A stretch of DNA of 57,644 nucleotides, from the NCBI GenBank assembly GCA_029433415.1, contig JAQTIA010000001.1, forward strand, positions 1-57,644, read 5' to 3'. Source of the stretch: Acetobacteraceae bacterium ESL0709 (GTDB lineage Bacteria; Pseudomonadota; Alphaproteobacteria; Acetobacterales; Acetobacteraceae). The translations under genes were made by a program, and so were the position numbers. This document shows positions 36,176-45,375 of this stretch, piece by piece (position 1 is the stretch's first letter; every line of letters starts with the position of its first letter). A model generated the notes under the pieces. The model did not search any database. It was not told the DNA's origin and saw nothing but the letters and a program-made list of their open reading frames with translations.

Positions 36176-37072
36176 TCATTGAGAGTAAGAGGCGCTCGGA
36201 GTTTCGTAATTTTCCGCAAGATGAAGCAGCATTTTGCCAAGATCTGTTTTAATCATACTTTTCCCGCGGGCATAGAGCTCTTCGAGGCTTATAAAACCCA
36301 TACGAAAAGCCGCTTCGGTAGGAGAACCGACAAGCATACCCTGGCGAGACTGAATGGCTTGCACAAATGTGCCTGCCTGCATCAGGCTATCGGGTAAACC
36401 AGCATCGAGCCAAGCACAGCCTCTGCCTAACAGACTGACATGCAGGCTATTTTCTTCCAGGTAAACCCTGTTCAGATCCGTAATTTCCAATTCGCCCCGG
36501 TCGCTTGGTCGTAGATTGGCGGCTATCTCGCATACGCGTCGATCGTAGAAATAAAGACCTGTTACAGCCCAGTTTGACTGCGGTATTTCGGGCTTTTCTT
36601 CTATGGTCAGTGCCCTGCCATTATCATCGAAACTAATAACACCATAACGTTCTGGATCACGTACCTGATAAGCAAAAACCGTAGCTCCATAATCACGCTG
36701 CCGGGCTTCTTGCAATTTTGTGCTTAATCCATCTGCAAAGATGAGGTTATCACCGAGTGCTAAGGCGCAAGATGAACCGTTAAGCCAATCAGCAGCAATC
36801 AGGAAAGCCTGCGCTATTCCATCGGGACTAGGCTGCTGGCGATATGTAAATTCCACACCAAATTGGGAACCATCTCCTAAAAGCCTTTGAAATTGTGGCA
36901 GGTCATGTGGCGTCGTAATGATCATAATCTCCCTGATTCCTGACAGGATCAGGGTCGTGAGTGGATAATAGATCATGGGTTTGTCATAAACAGGCAAAAG
37001 CTGTTTTGAAACGCCAAGCGTTATAGGATGAAGGCGCGTTCCTGAACCGCCCGAGAGGAGAATGGCTTTCAT
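36176..37072 (-). CDS. rfbA: Glucose-1-phosphate thymidylyltransferase
   Basis: This 298-residue nucleotidyltransferase makes dTDP-glucose from dTTP and glucose 1-phosphate, the entry step to dTDP-L-rhamnose. [20 protein letters not shown] is the nucleotide-binding signature, and [15 protein letters not shown] and [13 protein letters not shown] complete the active site. Its start overlaps the rfbB stop by four bases (ATGA). Feedback inhibition by dTDP-rhamnose is known for the family, not visible here. Confidence 0.97.
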   Translation of the reverse strand: MKAILLSGGSGTRLHPITLGVSKQLLPVYDKPMIYYPLTTLILSGIREIMIITTPHDLPQFQRLLGDGSQFGVEFTYRQQPSPDGIAQAFLIAADWLNGSSCALALGDNLIFADGLSTKLQEARQRDYGATVFAYQVRDPERYGVISFDDNGRALTIEEKPEIPQSNWAVTGLYFYDRRVCEIAANLRPSDRGELEITDLNRVYLEENSLHVSLLGRGCAWLDAGLPDSLMQAGTFVQAIQSRQGMLVGSPTEAAFRMGFISLEELYARGKSMIKTDLGKMLLHLAENYETPSASYSQ

Positions 37073-38127
37073 GTCCCGACCCCGAGTCTGTGCCCTGTGT
37101 AACGTTTATCCAATATATTCTGCCACCAGTCTTCATGGGCAAGGAACCATTTAACTGTTTCACGTATGCCTGCATCAAAATCATGTGCAGCCTTCCAGCC
37201 CAGAGACTGTTCTGCATGACTGGGATCAATTTCATAACGGAAATCATGCCCCGGCCGATCGGGGACGAACTGAATCAGGCGCTCTCGTGGACCAGTAGGG
37301 TCGGGATGCAATTCATCCAGGAGCGCACAAATTTTTCTGACGACCTCAAGATTGGTGCGTGGTTGACGTCCGCTGATGGCGTAAGTCTCCCCAGGAACCC
37401 CTTTTTCTATGGCTTTCACCAGAGCTTCAGCATGGTCTGCAACAAAAAGCCAGTCACGAACATTTTTCCCTTCTCCATAAACTGGGAGAGGCTGCCCTTT
37501 AAGAGCTTTTATAATGATGAGAGGGATAAGCTTTTCTGGAAAGTGCCAAGGACCATAATTATTGGTTGTATTCGTGACAAAACTGGGGAAGCCGTATGTG
37601 CTGTGCCAGGCTCTTACCAAGTGATCTGAAGAAGCCTTCGATGCCGAATATGGACTACGGGGATCGTAAGGGGATTGCTCTGTGAACGGAGGATCTTCAG
37701 GTCTTAAATGACCGAAAACTTCATCAGTAGAAACGTGCAGGAAACGGAAGCCCTCTTTCTTTTCGTTTTTTAGTTCTGTCCAGTATTTTCGCCCAGCCTC
37801 AAGGAGGGTGTAAGTACCGATAATGTTTGTCTGGATAAAGATTCCAGGATCATCAATGGAACGATCAACGTGACTCTCGGCAGCGAGATGCATAACAGCG
37901 TCTGGTCTATAGGTGGTAAAGAGACGCCGGACCTCATCGGATTCTATAATATTGACACGTTCGTGAATGTATCGTGGGGCAATATGAGGGATCTCGGAAA
38001 GATTTTCGTACGAGGCGGCATAAGTCATACAATCGACATTAAGGACATTATGCTCTGTATTCTCTATAAGGTGCCGTATAACGGCTGACCCAATAAAACC
38101 ACAGCCACCTGTTACAAGTATAAGCAT
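37069..38127 (-). CDS. rfbB: dTDP-glucose 4,6-dehydratase
   Basis: This 352-residue extended SDR enzyme converts dTDP-glucose to dTDP-4-keto-6-deoxyglucose using bound NAD+. [12 protein letters not shown] is the cofactor motif, [12 protein letters not shown] is a hallmark, STDEVFGHL holds the catalytic Thr-Asp-Glu triad, and [15 protein letters not shown] the Tyr-Lys pair. First gene of rfbBACD; the promoter should lie in the 245-base divergent spacer shared with the phosphatase gene. Confidence 0.97.
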   Translation of the reverse strand: MLILVTGGCGFIGSAVIRHLIENTEHNVLNVDCMTYAASYENLSEIPHIAPRYIHERVNIIESDEVRRLFTTYRPDAVMHLAAESHVDRSIDDPGIFIQTNIIGTYTLLEAGRKYWTELKNEKKEGFRFLHVSTDEVFGHLRPEDPPFTEQSPYDPRSPYSASKASSDHLVRAWHSTYGFPSFVTNTTNNYGPWHFPEKLIPLIIIKALKGQPLPVYGEGKNVRDWLFVADHAEALVKAIEKGVPGETYAISGRQPRTNLEVVRKICALLDELHPDPTGPRERLIQFVPDRPGHDFRYEIDPSHAEQSLGWKAAHDFDAGIRETVKWFLAHEDWWQNILDKRYTGHRLGVGT

Positions 38128-38372
38128 TAAAGAGCAACCTCAAGCTTGATAAAGACAATACATGATGTTATTTGCCTCTAAGGGACAACCAGCCTCCTCA
38201 ATTTACATCAAAGAAACTGTTTCGTCACCTCAAATTCTTCTTTCATGATAAGGCATATACAGGGTAATCCCGCTTTATGATTGAGTTTTAGCTAGGGGCA
38301 TAAAGGTACACGCTACCGAAATTAGGTGCAGCAGATCTTTAAAGAAAAGATTTTACCCGTTAAGAAGAGTTT

Positions 38373-39104
38373 GTGGATAGCGGTGATATTAAAGATGATC
38401 TTGTGAAAAATCGTTTCAGCGTCAATGAGAGGCAGCGGATCCCTTTTCTTGATGAGCCCGGCTTGCCGACAGGTATAACGCGGTTCTGGCTTGTCAGGCA
38501 CGCATTGGTTGCTCCTGCTTTTAGGGAAATTATGTATGGAAATGGGGAAGTTCCTCTCTGCTCAGAGACCCTAAAGGAGCAGGAAAGTATTTATAAGGCT
38601 CTTGTGGACAGCTTGCCTCGACCAGCTTATTGGGTGAGTTCGCCGTTAAAAAGAGCGCGTCATACAGCGCAAGTTCTTTTGGATAAAGGGAAGTTTGGAG
38701 CGGTCCTGGAAGAAGATTCCCGTCTTGGAGAACAGTCCCTGGGAACATGGAACGGATTGTCTTACGAAGATTTTTGCCTTAAGCGCGAACAGGAAAGTTC
38801 TGATTTATGGGCGCTTTCTGCCACTGAATGTCCTCCTCAAGGAGAGAGCCTGGAGGATGTCCTAAAACGTGTAGGGGCTTCCTTGGAGGATTGGGCATAT
38901 AAAAATGCAGGACAGGAAACAGTGATGATCAGTCACGGAGGGGCTATACGCATGGCCCTAGCTTATGTACTGGGTATTTCTGCAGAAGCAGCTCTCCGTT
39001 TTACGATTCAAAATCTTTCTGTGACAGTTATAGAGCATATTGCAGGTCAATGGCGGGTCGTAAGGGTTAACACCCTTTCTCATTTCGGAGATGGAAGCCT
39101 GTGA
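38373..39104 (+). CDS. Histidine phosphatase family protein
   Basis: This 243-residue protein shows WLVRHALVAPAF with the catalytic Arg-His near residue 42 (the usual RHG is RHA here), SPLKRARHTAQVL with the second Arg, LGEQSLGTWNGLSYEDF with the acid, and MISHGGAIRMALAYVLG with the second His. This is the alpha-ribazole phosphatase/phosphoglycerate mutase-like group. The N-terminal 35 residues are unconserved and the GTG start is uncertain (a GTG at 38403 is possible). The stop overlaps the flippase gene by four bases, so it is probably made with it. Its substrate may be a sugar phosphate or a lipid phosphate of the polysaccharide pathway (inference). Confidence 0.82.
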   Translation: MDSGDIKDDLVKNRFSVNERQRIPFLDEPGLPTGITRFWLVRHALVAPAFREIMYGNGEVPLCSETLKEQESIYKALVDSLPRPAYWVSSPLKRARHTAQVLLDKGKFGAVLEEDSRLGEQSLGTWNGLSYEDFCLKREQESSDLWALSATECPPQGESLEDVLKRVGASLEDWAYKNAGQETVMISHGGAIRMALAYVLGISAEAALRFTIQNLSVTVIEHIAGQWRVVRVNTLSHFGDGSL

Positions 39105-40435
39105 AAAGCTGGTTTCGTGATGATCTTTTCAAGCTTGTCCTGAAAAATGCGGGAAAGCTGGCTACCGGAAAACTCGCTGGGGCTTTGCTGGGGCTTGGGG
39201 CGCTTGCATGCGCCACGCATGGGCTTGTTCCGAGTGATTTTGGCGTATTAATTCTCGTCAAGGCTTATGCCCAGATGGTCGCAGACGTTGGACAGTTTCA
39301 AAGCTGGCAGGTTGTTTTGCATTATGGTTCTATCCCTTGGCAAAAGGGTGAGACAGAGCGGGTCAAGACGGCGATCGGATTTTCAATTGGTCTGGATTTA
39401 TATGCAGGTTTTATTGCCATGATTGTCGGAATGGCAATTTTATGGTTTCTGGGACCAAGTCTGGGTGTACATTCATCTCATCGTTACCTGGCGTTATTTT
39501 ATTGTACTTTAATACCTGTTCTGTCAGCTTCGAGCGATTATGGTATCCTGAGGCTTTTCGATCGCATTGATGTGGTCAGCAAGCAGCAGATTATTTCGCC
39601 AGTCGTGAGGACGATCTTGAGTTTTGTCGCTTGGTTGAAAGGGATGGGGCTTTTTGGATTTGTCCTGGCTTGGTATTCTGGGGGGATAGCCAGTGATCTC
39701 TATGCATGGGTTATGGCATGGCTGGAATTGAGGCGAAGAAATCTTCTCGTAGGATTAAGGCCCGGTATTTTCTCGGTCACACGTGATATGCCTAAGGGTA
39801 TATGGGGTTTCGTATGGTCAACCAGCGTTAATACGATGCTTGGCACGATATGGGGGCCGCTGAGTAACCTTGTCATAGGCCGTATGCTGGGGACAACGGC
39901 AGCGGGTCTTTACAGCCTGGCAAGCACTTTTATTGATGCCGTGCAGCGCCCGGTCCGCCTCTTGGAAAAAAGTTATTATCCTGAGGTAGCACGTCTTGAC
40001 CCCAGAACGGGTAAACCTTGGCGGCTGGCAGCAAAAATGAGTCTGCTTGGCGGTGCGCTTGGTCTGCTAGTATTGTTGATTGTCTATATTGGGGGTAAAC
40101 CCGTCATCAGTCTGTTTGGCCATAAATATGGAGATGCGGCCACAATTATGCTGTGGATGGCTCCGGCGCTCCTTCTCAATATGGCAGCTTTTCCACTCTA
40201 CGCCCTGCTTTATACGGCCGGGAAGTCCAAGGCGTTGATTATTATACAGTTTTGCGCCTCTGCCCTGTATCTGCCCCTTTTAATTTATCTGGGCCGTCAT
40301 TATGGGTTGAATGGTGTAGGGTTGGCTTTCACCTTGGGAAGTTTCCTCGGGATAGTGCTGAATTTTCTGCTTGCTGCTGTGACCTTTTTCAGACGGCAGG
40401 CTATTATCCTGCCTCATGAGCGTGTTAACTCCTGA
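39101..40435 (+). CDS. Polysaccharide flippase (Wzx/oligosaccharide translocase family)
   Basis: This 444-residue MATE/MOP-superfamily membrane protein has about 12 transmembrane helices and resembles flippases that move undecaprenyl-linked repeat units. LKNAGKLATGKLAGALLGLG is the typical first helix, and MLGTTAAGLYSLASTFIDAVQRP is the central block with VIGRMLG. GTG start overlaps the preceding stop (GTGA). No Wzy polymerase is in the window, so it may serve a glycan separate from the Kps capsule. The first hundred residues also resemble O-antigen transporters of the ABC-independent type. Confidence 0.85.
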   Translation: MKSWFRDDLFKLVLKNAGKLATGKLAGALLGLGALACATHGLVPSDFGVLILVKAYAQMVADVGQFQSWQVVLHYGSIPWQKGETERVKTAIGFSIGLDLYAGFIAMIVGMAILWFLGPSLGVHSSHRYLALFYCTLIPVLSASSDYGILRLFDRIDVVSKQQIISPVVRTILSFVAWLKGMGLFGFVLAWYSGGIASDLYAWVMAWLELRRRNLLVGLRPGIFSVTRDMPKGIWGFVWSTSVNTMLGTIWGPLSNLVIGRMLGTTAAGLYSLASTFIDAVQRPVRLLEKSYYPEVARLDPRTGKPWRLAAKMSLLGGALGLLVLLIVYIGGKPVISLFGHKYGDAATIMLWMAPALLLNMAAFPLYALLYTAGKSKALIIIQFCASALYLPLLIYLGRHYGLNGVGLAFTLGSFLGIVLNFLLAAVTFFRRQAIILPHERVNS

Positions 40436-40468
40436 ATATTCTTTCCTCCTGTTGCGATAGGTTGCGTC

Positions 40469-41320
40469 ATGTCTTGCTCTTTGGATTATCCGGTTTTTCC
40501 ACAAAGCATGCTGGATACTCTTTTTGAGTATATCCTCCTTGACGATGTGCCTCACCTTGAAGCCTCTCTGGATGAGACTATTGTCAGAGCTAATTATACG
40601 GACAACGAAATAGACGCCTGTTATCGTATTTGCTGGCAACTTCTAAAACGTGGTGTTCATTTCAGACAGTTTCGCAGTCTTATTCTTGGACTGGCTATCA
40701 AAGGTAGAGCGACGAAAGAAGAGCGACTATTATTCAAATACGCCAGAGCACGCTTCAAGCATATGCGTTTTGCCTGCAATAATTTTGACAGACGGCATCG
40801 TCAGCCCCGATTATTTCATATGATCATCAGATCTATGGGGAAAATGCAGGATGGGTTTAATAATGGCCAGCGCTTTGCAGCATTCAGACACGGGATTTTT
40901 CTGTGGGTAGCATTATCGCCTTTTATTTATCCTGTCATAGAGAAAGAAATCAAAGATTTCAGAGCCGACAGTTCTGATGGCATAAAAGCATTTCACCAGG
41001 GCGAAATTCGCAAATTAAAAACAGCTCTGGCGGATCAAGGAGATATCTCGGCACATGATTTTCATCTGCTGCGCAAGATTTTCAGTCGGTGGGTATCATT
41101 TAATGATACGTTAAGGACGATACGTCCTTCAGACGCATTAAATCAATTTTCAGCTTATCTGGCTACCCTTAATGGTATAATGGGTGATCGCCACGATGAT
41201 TATATAGAGAAGAAATTTATTGATAAAAAAGGATATTATAAAGACAAAATAGAACTACCAGCCGATCTTCTAGGACGTATTCATGTATTTCTTGAAGAGG
41301 AAGGGAAAGTTGCTTCCTAG
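40469..41320 (+). CDS. Unrecognised helical protein, possibly CHAD-like
   Basis: This 283-residue protein follows the flippase by 33 bases and ends four bases into the convergent kinase gene. I do not recognise it. It is rich in Arg/Lys/His and predicted helices with no signal peptide or clear membrane segment. HDFHLLRKIFSRWVSFND and LATLNGIMGDRHDD loosely recall CHAD domains (HxLRKxxRRxR; late LNxxLGxxHD), which bind polyphosphate. Two long basic helices lie near residues 85-125. The context of kinases, a phosphatase and a flippase would fit a phosphate-related role, but this is weak. Treat as conserved hypothetical. Confidence 0.6.
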   Translation: MSCSLDYPVFPQSMLDTLFEYILLDDVPHLEASLDETIVRANYTDNEIDACYRICWQLLKRGVHFRQFRSLILGLAIKGRATKEERLLFKYARARFKHMRFACNNFDRRHRQPRLFHMIIRSMGKMQDGFNNGQRFAAFRHGIFLWVALSPFIYPVIEKEIKDFRADSSDGIKAFHQGEIRKLKTALADQGDISAHDFHLLRKIFSRWVSFNDTLRTIRPSDALNQFSAYLATLNGIMGDRHDDYIEKKFIDKKGYYKDKIELPADLLGRIHVFLEEEGKVAS

Positions 41321-42018
41321 AGAAATTTAGCACGCTGAAGAGCTGTTATGACATCCTGCCGGACTTTCTCATAAGGTTGGGTGGCATCAATAGTCTTTTT
41401 TGGGGCCCCGTTAAAAGTCAAATTTGGCATGATATCTATTTTTGTCTGAAGGGCCTCCTTGTCATGATCCGGTTTTCTTTGAAGGGCTGTCTCAGCATCG
41501 ACTTTCAGGAAAATCACCAAGTCCGGCGTAAAATCAGCCATTTTCTTATAAAAAAGTCTCTCTATGCGTGCCAGGAGACGTATCAAGGGATTATTTGTTT
41601 TTGCAGCAGAGAGACCCGGTCCATCACAATGACCGGGGACTTCATTTTGAGGATAGCGGTCTGTGATCACCAAATCGCCGCCTTCGACAGCATGTTTTAC
41701 ACGTTCGAAACGTTCTAGCCGTAAAAGCGAAAAGGCGAACACAACGCAAGCGGTAATAAAACCCGGAATTTTTTCGCCTTTTGTACGTGTTTTCTTTGCT
41801 TTATGTGTCAGCTTTTTTTCGAGCATTTTCCCGATTACTGGCCACTTTCCTATACGTCTGCCAAGATCACCAGAGCCGAGTCCCAGATAGCCATAAGACG
41901 TTTTCCTGTTGCGGCCTAACAGCCGTACAAGGTCATGACTAAGTGTGGATTTTCCCGAACCATCACATCCGACGAGCGCAATCAGGTGACCAAAACGAGG
42001 CTTGGATTTGGGGGGCAT
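41317..42018 (-). CDS. P-loop kinase, thymidylate-kinase-like (paralog 1)
   Basis: This 233-residue protein has Walker A VGCDGSGKST and DRYPQNE at the position of the thymidylate kinase DRY motif, followed by PDLVIFLKVDAETALQRKPDHD, which carries the lid-like Arg/Lys. Between these lies a long basic insertion (residues 60-105) absent from true Tmk. It pairs with the next gene (about 40 percent similar by eye), 14 bases apart on the minus strand. Such proteins occur in polysaccharide loci of alphaproteobacteria and are thought to phosphorylate a sugar, lipid or nucleotide. Substrate unknown. True tmk is probably elsewhere. Confidence 0.75.
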   Translation of the reverse strand: MPPKSKPRFGHLIALVGCDGSGKSTLSHDLVRLLGRNRKTSYGYLGLGSGDLGRRIGKWPVIGKMLEKKLTHKAKKTRTKGEKIPGFITACVVFAFSLLRLERFERVKHAVEGGDLVITDRYPQNEVPGHCDGPGLSAAKTNNPLIRLLARIERLFYKKMADFTPDLVIFLKVDAETALQRKPDHDKEALQTKIDIMPNLTFNGAPKKTIDATQPYEKVRQDVITALQRAKFL

Positions 42019-42032
42019 GGTGATCAGGCTTT

Positions 42033-42806
42033 TTAATGTTTTACGGGGTAAGCACTCATGACTTCATAAACGGCTTTACGGGCTTGGGCAAGGACCTTAT
42101 CAAGAGGATCTGTTGCACTTAAATCCAGGATAGGCGTTGTGCCAAAATAGAGGCGGCCTACATCCGAAATTTTGCGTGCCAGTTTCCTGGGTTGATGGTC
42201 AGGCTTACGCGCTAGAGCTGTTTCAAGATCTACATTCAACCGGATGACCAGATCCGGTTGAAATTTTGTCATGCGGTTATAGAGACTGTTTTCAAGCTTC
42301 ATAAGGCCATGCAAAAAATATCCTTTAAAGGAGAGATCAGCCAGTGCAGGTCCATCCATAGGTCCAGGAATAAGTGTCTGAGGGTATCTGTCTGTCAGTA
42401 TCGCAAAACCACGTTTATGATAACAGCGCATCCGGTAGAAACGGTAGACGCGTCTCATGGACATTACAAAGGCGACGAGAACGGCTAAAGTTGATGATTC
42501 TTTGCGATGTTTGAGCGCTTCATGCTCTTTAATGTTACGTTTTTCGAGTATTTTCCCGAAAAAAGGCACTTTCCGTAATGAACGTCCGAGATTTCCGGCC
42601 TGCTTGCCTAAATGACATAGTTTTGTAGGCCGCTCGTGGCTCATTTCTTTGTAAAGAGCCTCTCCAACAGTTGATTTGCCACTGCCATCCGACCCAATAA
42701 TCGCGATGACGGGTTGCTGACGACCCGGGAAGGGTGAAATGGCGAGGGCTTGTTCATGAAGCACGTTTGTTTGTCTCACTTTGAGTTCAGACAAATTATT
42801 CTGCAA
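42033..42806 (-). CDS. P-loop kinase, thymidylate-kinase-like (paralog 2)
   Basis: This 257-residue paralog has Walker A IGSDGSGKST, DRYPQTLIPGPMDGPAL and PDLVIRLNVDLETALARKPDHQ. The shared pieces KMLEKK/KILEKR, GPxL and KPDH mark a tandem duplication. An unconserved N-terminal 30 residues precede the P-loop. The start is uncertain; MQNN at 42806 gives the longest frame. It is upstream of paralog 1 and probably co-transcribed. Paralogs kept side by side suggest a heterodimer or two different substrates. Confidence 0.75.
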   Translation of the reverse strand: MQNNLSELKVRQTNVLHEQALAISPFPGRQQPVIAIIGSDGSGKSTVGEALYKEMSHERPTKLCHLGKQAGNLGRSLRKVPFFGKILEKRNIKEHEALKHRKESSTLAVLVAFVMSMRRVYRFYRMRCYHKRGFAILTDRYPQTLIPGPMDGPALADLSFKGYFLHGLMKLENSLYNRMTKFQPDLVIRLNVDLETALARKPDHQPRKLARKISDVGRLYFGTTPILDLSATDPLDKVLAQARKAVYEVMSAYPVKH

Positions 42807-42922
42807 GAGTGTAGTCCCTGCAAAAAATCATCACAATATTACGAAAATAAGAAGCCAGTATCCAGTGTTACGACAGACTCCCATTAATCATTAGATAAAT
42901 GGAAGCAGGATGCTGGTGAATA

Positions 42923-42998
<76 letters not shown>

Positions 42999-43109
42999 AT
43001 ATTCAGTATCCCATCAAGGGAATGCGTCGTTATTTAACAGTCTCTTTCTCACCGGGCAAGGGGTGATAGAAAAGAAATTTTCAGTTTGTGTCGTTTTTAG
43101 GAAAGACAC

Positions 43110-44003
43110 TCATGGCGTCTTCTTAAGGAGTGCCAATAACGTATCAAATTGTTCCAGTGTTTCATAATTGACTTTCAGTGTCCCTTTTTTACCATTGAAG
43201 GTGATCCGGGTTTTCAGTCCCAAATGATTGGAAAGGTCTTCTTCGAGTCGAACGATGTCAGGTTGTCTTGGGTGGCGTTCTGCTCCGTCAATAATGCCTC
43301 TTTGTGCCTGTGTGGCCAGGACTTCAGTTTGTCGCACATTGAGTCCCTTGGCTAACACGGTTTTCATGGCGGCTACGGGATCGGGATGGGCAAGCAAGGC
43401 GCGGGCATGGCCGGCGCTCAGCAGACCGTCGCGCAGATGTTGGCAAATGATATCAGGAAGGTTGAGCAATCTAAGCGTATTGGCAATGTGAGAACGTGAT
43501 TTCCCCAATGCTCCAGCAAGTTCCTCTTGCGTAAGATGATAATCGTCAAGCAGACGTTGCAGGCCTTCCGCTTCTTCAATTGGGTTTAGATCCGAGCGTT
43601 GCAGGTTTTCCACCATCGCCGCAGCCATGGCATCACTATCATCCAGGTGACGGATATGGACCGGAACTTCGTGCAGGCCTGCCTGTTGGGCAGCGCGCCA
43701 GCGTCTTTCTCCTGCTATAATCTGGTAGTGCCCTTTTTGTTGCGGATCCGGGCGTACAAGAAGAGGTTGAAGAACACCCCGGGAGCGAATGGAATCGGCC
43801 AACTCTGCCAGTTTTGTTCCATCCATAGCTTTACGGGGTTGAAAAGGGCTGGGTGCCAGAAGGTCAATGGCCACAGAACTTTGGGGGGGCGCCATTTCTT
43901 CGGAAGAGGTGCCATGGACAACACGGCTGATCTGCGGGGCCTTATCTCCTAATAAAGCCGCCAAACCACGTCCCAAGCGAGGAGAAGAGTCTTTTCTCGA
44001 CAT
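43110..44003 (-). CDS. parB: Chromosome partitioning protein ParB
   Basis: This 297-residue CTP-dependent clamp binds parS and spreads along DNA for chromosome segregation. The N-terminal ParA-activating region SPRLGRGLAALLGD is present. The core includes LQPLLVRPDPQQKGHYQI, the CTP-binding GERRWRAAQQAGL (GERRxRA box) and the helix-turn-helix LTQEELAGALGKSRSHIANTLRL. The dimerisation domain ends the protein. It lies 6 bases after parA. The nearest consensus parS is at 45346 in rsmG. Confidence 0.97.
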   Translation of the reverse strand: MSRKDSSPRLGRGLAALLGDKAPQISRVVHGTSSEEMAPPQSSVAIDLLAPSPFQPRKAMDGTKLAELADSIRSRGVLQPLLVRPDPQQKGHYQIIAGERRWRAAQQAGLHEVPVHIRHLDDSDAMAAAMVENLQRSDLNPIEEAEGLQRLLDDYHLTQEELAGALGKSRSHIANTLRLLNLPDIICQHLRDGLLSAGHARALLAHPDPVAAMKTVLAKGLNVRQTEVLATQAQRGIIDGAERHPRQPDIVRLEEDLSNHLGLKTRITFNGKKGTLKVNYETLEQFDTLLALLKKTP

Positions 44004-44009
44004 AACTAA

Positions 44010-44810
44010 TTATTTCCTCTTCAAGCGATTGAGGAGTTCCGCAGCAAGGGCTTTATAGGCCATTGCTCCTGTTGAGCGAGCGTCATAATCAAGAACGGAC
44101 TGACCATGACTTTGAGCCTCCGAAATACGGATATTTCTTGGGATGATCGTATCATAAATCTGGCCGCCGAAAAAATTCCGTGCGTCGTCGGCAACAAGGG
44201 CTGAAAGATTATTGCGCTTGTCGTACATGGTGAGAACAATGCCCTCCAGACAGAGGTCGGCATTAAAGGCCATACGGACGCGTTCGATCGTTCTGACGAG
44301 CTGACTGATTCCTTCGAGAGCGAAAAACTCACATTGTAGTGGTACCAGAACGCTGCGCGCTGCGACCAGTGCATTCAGAGTCAAAAGTCCAAGACTGGGG
44401 GGACAGTCAATCAGGATAATATCGTAGAGTCCTTCAACCGTCTGAAGAACGTCACGCAGGCGATATTCACGCCTATCCTGATCAATCATCTCAATTTCAA
44501 CGCCCGCGAGGTCAGCATTAGCGGGAATAATATCCAGCTGTGCGATATTTGTAGGGCGGGGCAGAGATGTCGGTTCGCTTTCTCCCATAAGGGCATCATA
44601 GCTACCGCGTTTACGGTCATCATAAGCGATGCCGAGGCCGGTAGAGGCGTTTCCTTGCGGGTCAAGATCAACCAGGAGAACGCGACGATGGCGTGCCAGG
44701 GCAGCGGCCAGATTCAGACTGGTCGTCGTTTTTCCGACGCCACCTTTCTGGTTGGCAATGGCAATGATCTGTGTATCGGTTGATGAAGATTTAGACACGT
44801 CTGATTTCAC
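44010..44810 (-). CDS. parA: Chromosome partitioning ATPase ParA
   Basis: This 266-residue deviant Walker A ATPase (NQKGGVGKTTTSLNLA) binds DNA non-specifically and moves ParB-parS complexes. LLVDLDPQGNASTGLG is the A' box and IILIDCPPSLGLLTLNAL the Walker B block. The gene overlaps the rsmG 3' end by 20 bases. Together with rsmG, mnmG and mnmE this is the conserved origin-proximal operon. Confidence 0.97.
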   Translation of the reverse strand: MKSDVSKSSSTDTQIIAIANQKGGVGKTTTSLNLAAALARHRRVLLVDLDPQGNASTGLGIAYDDRKRGSYDALMGESEPTSLPRPTNIAQLDIIPANADLAGVEIEMIDQDRREYRLRDVLQTVEGLYDIILIDCPPSLGLLTLNALVAARSVLVPLQCEFFALEGISQLVRTIERVRMAFNADLCLEGIVLTMYDKRNNLSALVADDARNFFGGQIYDTIIPRNIRISEAQSHGQSVLDYDARSTGAMAYKALAAELLNRLKRK

Positions 44811-45375
44811 TAATTTTCAGGAGGACACCATCAGGAGCTGTTACACTCGGGAAACTCTCATAGTTCATCTGCCAGTCTTGCTGGGCCTCGGTCAACTCAT
44901 GACCAGCCTTTTGACCCTTTAAAAAAAGACAGAAGCCATTTTCTTTTAGGAGCGGGGCGCTCCAGTGCAAAAGGATTTTTAAAGGAGCCAGTGCGCGCGC
45001 TGTGACAATATCAGCCAATGGTGGCTTAGCCTCTTCGATCCGCTGGGCTATAATCGTTGTTCTGGCGTTACAAAGGCGGCCGGCTTCACGTAGAAAAGCC
45101 GCTTTCCGCTGATCAGATTCAATCAGTGTAACAGGGTTCCCTGTCGCAATGGCGATAATAATACCCGGGAATCCTCCACCGGAGCCCAAATCCGTGATTT
45201 GGCTATGAGGTGAGATATAAGGCACAAGTTGCAGGCTATCTTCAATATGACGGGACCAGAGCATGCTCATATCTCGGGGGCTGACAAGATTGATCTTGCT
45301 GTTCCATTGCTCAAGGAGGGACGCAAAACGATCCAGTTTTTCTTTTGTTTCACGTGAAACTGTAACAGACGTCAT
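44791..45375 (-). CDS. rsmG: 16S rRNA (guanine527-N7)-methyltransferase
   Basis: This 194-residue SAM-dependent enzyme methylates G527 of 16S r[19 protein letters not shown] is the SAM motif and [15 protein letters not shown] a later family block. It begins [13 protein letters not shown]; codons for VSRETK form the parS site at 45346-45361. Its start overlaps the mnmG stop by four bases (ATGA). Confidence 0.95.
   Translation of the reverse strand: MTSVTVSRETKEKLDRFASLLEQWNSKINLVSPRDMSMLWSRHIEDSLQLVPYISPHSQITDLGSGGGFPGIIIAIATGNPVTLIESDQRKAAFLREAGRLCNARTTIIAQRIEEAKPPLADIVTARALAPLKILLHWSAPLLKENGFCLFLKGQKAGHELTEAQQDWQMNYESFPSVTAPDGVLLKISEIRRV
45346..45361. promoter_or_regulatory. parS: parS centromere site in the start of rsmG
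   Basis: The 16-mer matches the ParB-binding consensus TGTTTCACGTGAAACA at 15 of 16 positions; only the last base differs. It falls in the second to sixth codons region of rsmG, an arrangement seen in many bacteria, and lies about 0.6 kb upstream of parA. Confidence 0.92.
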
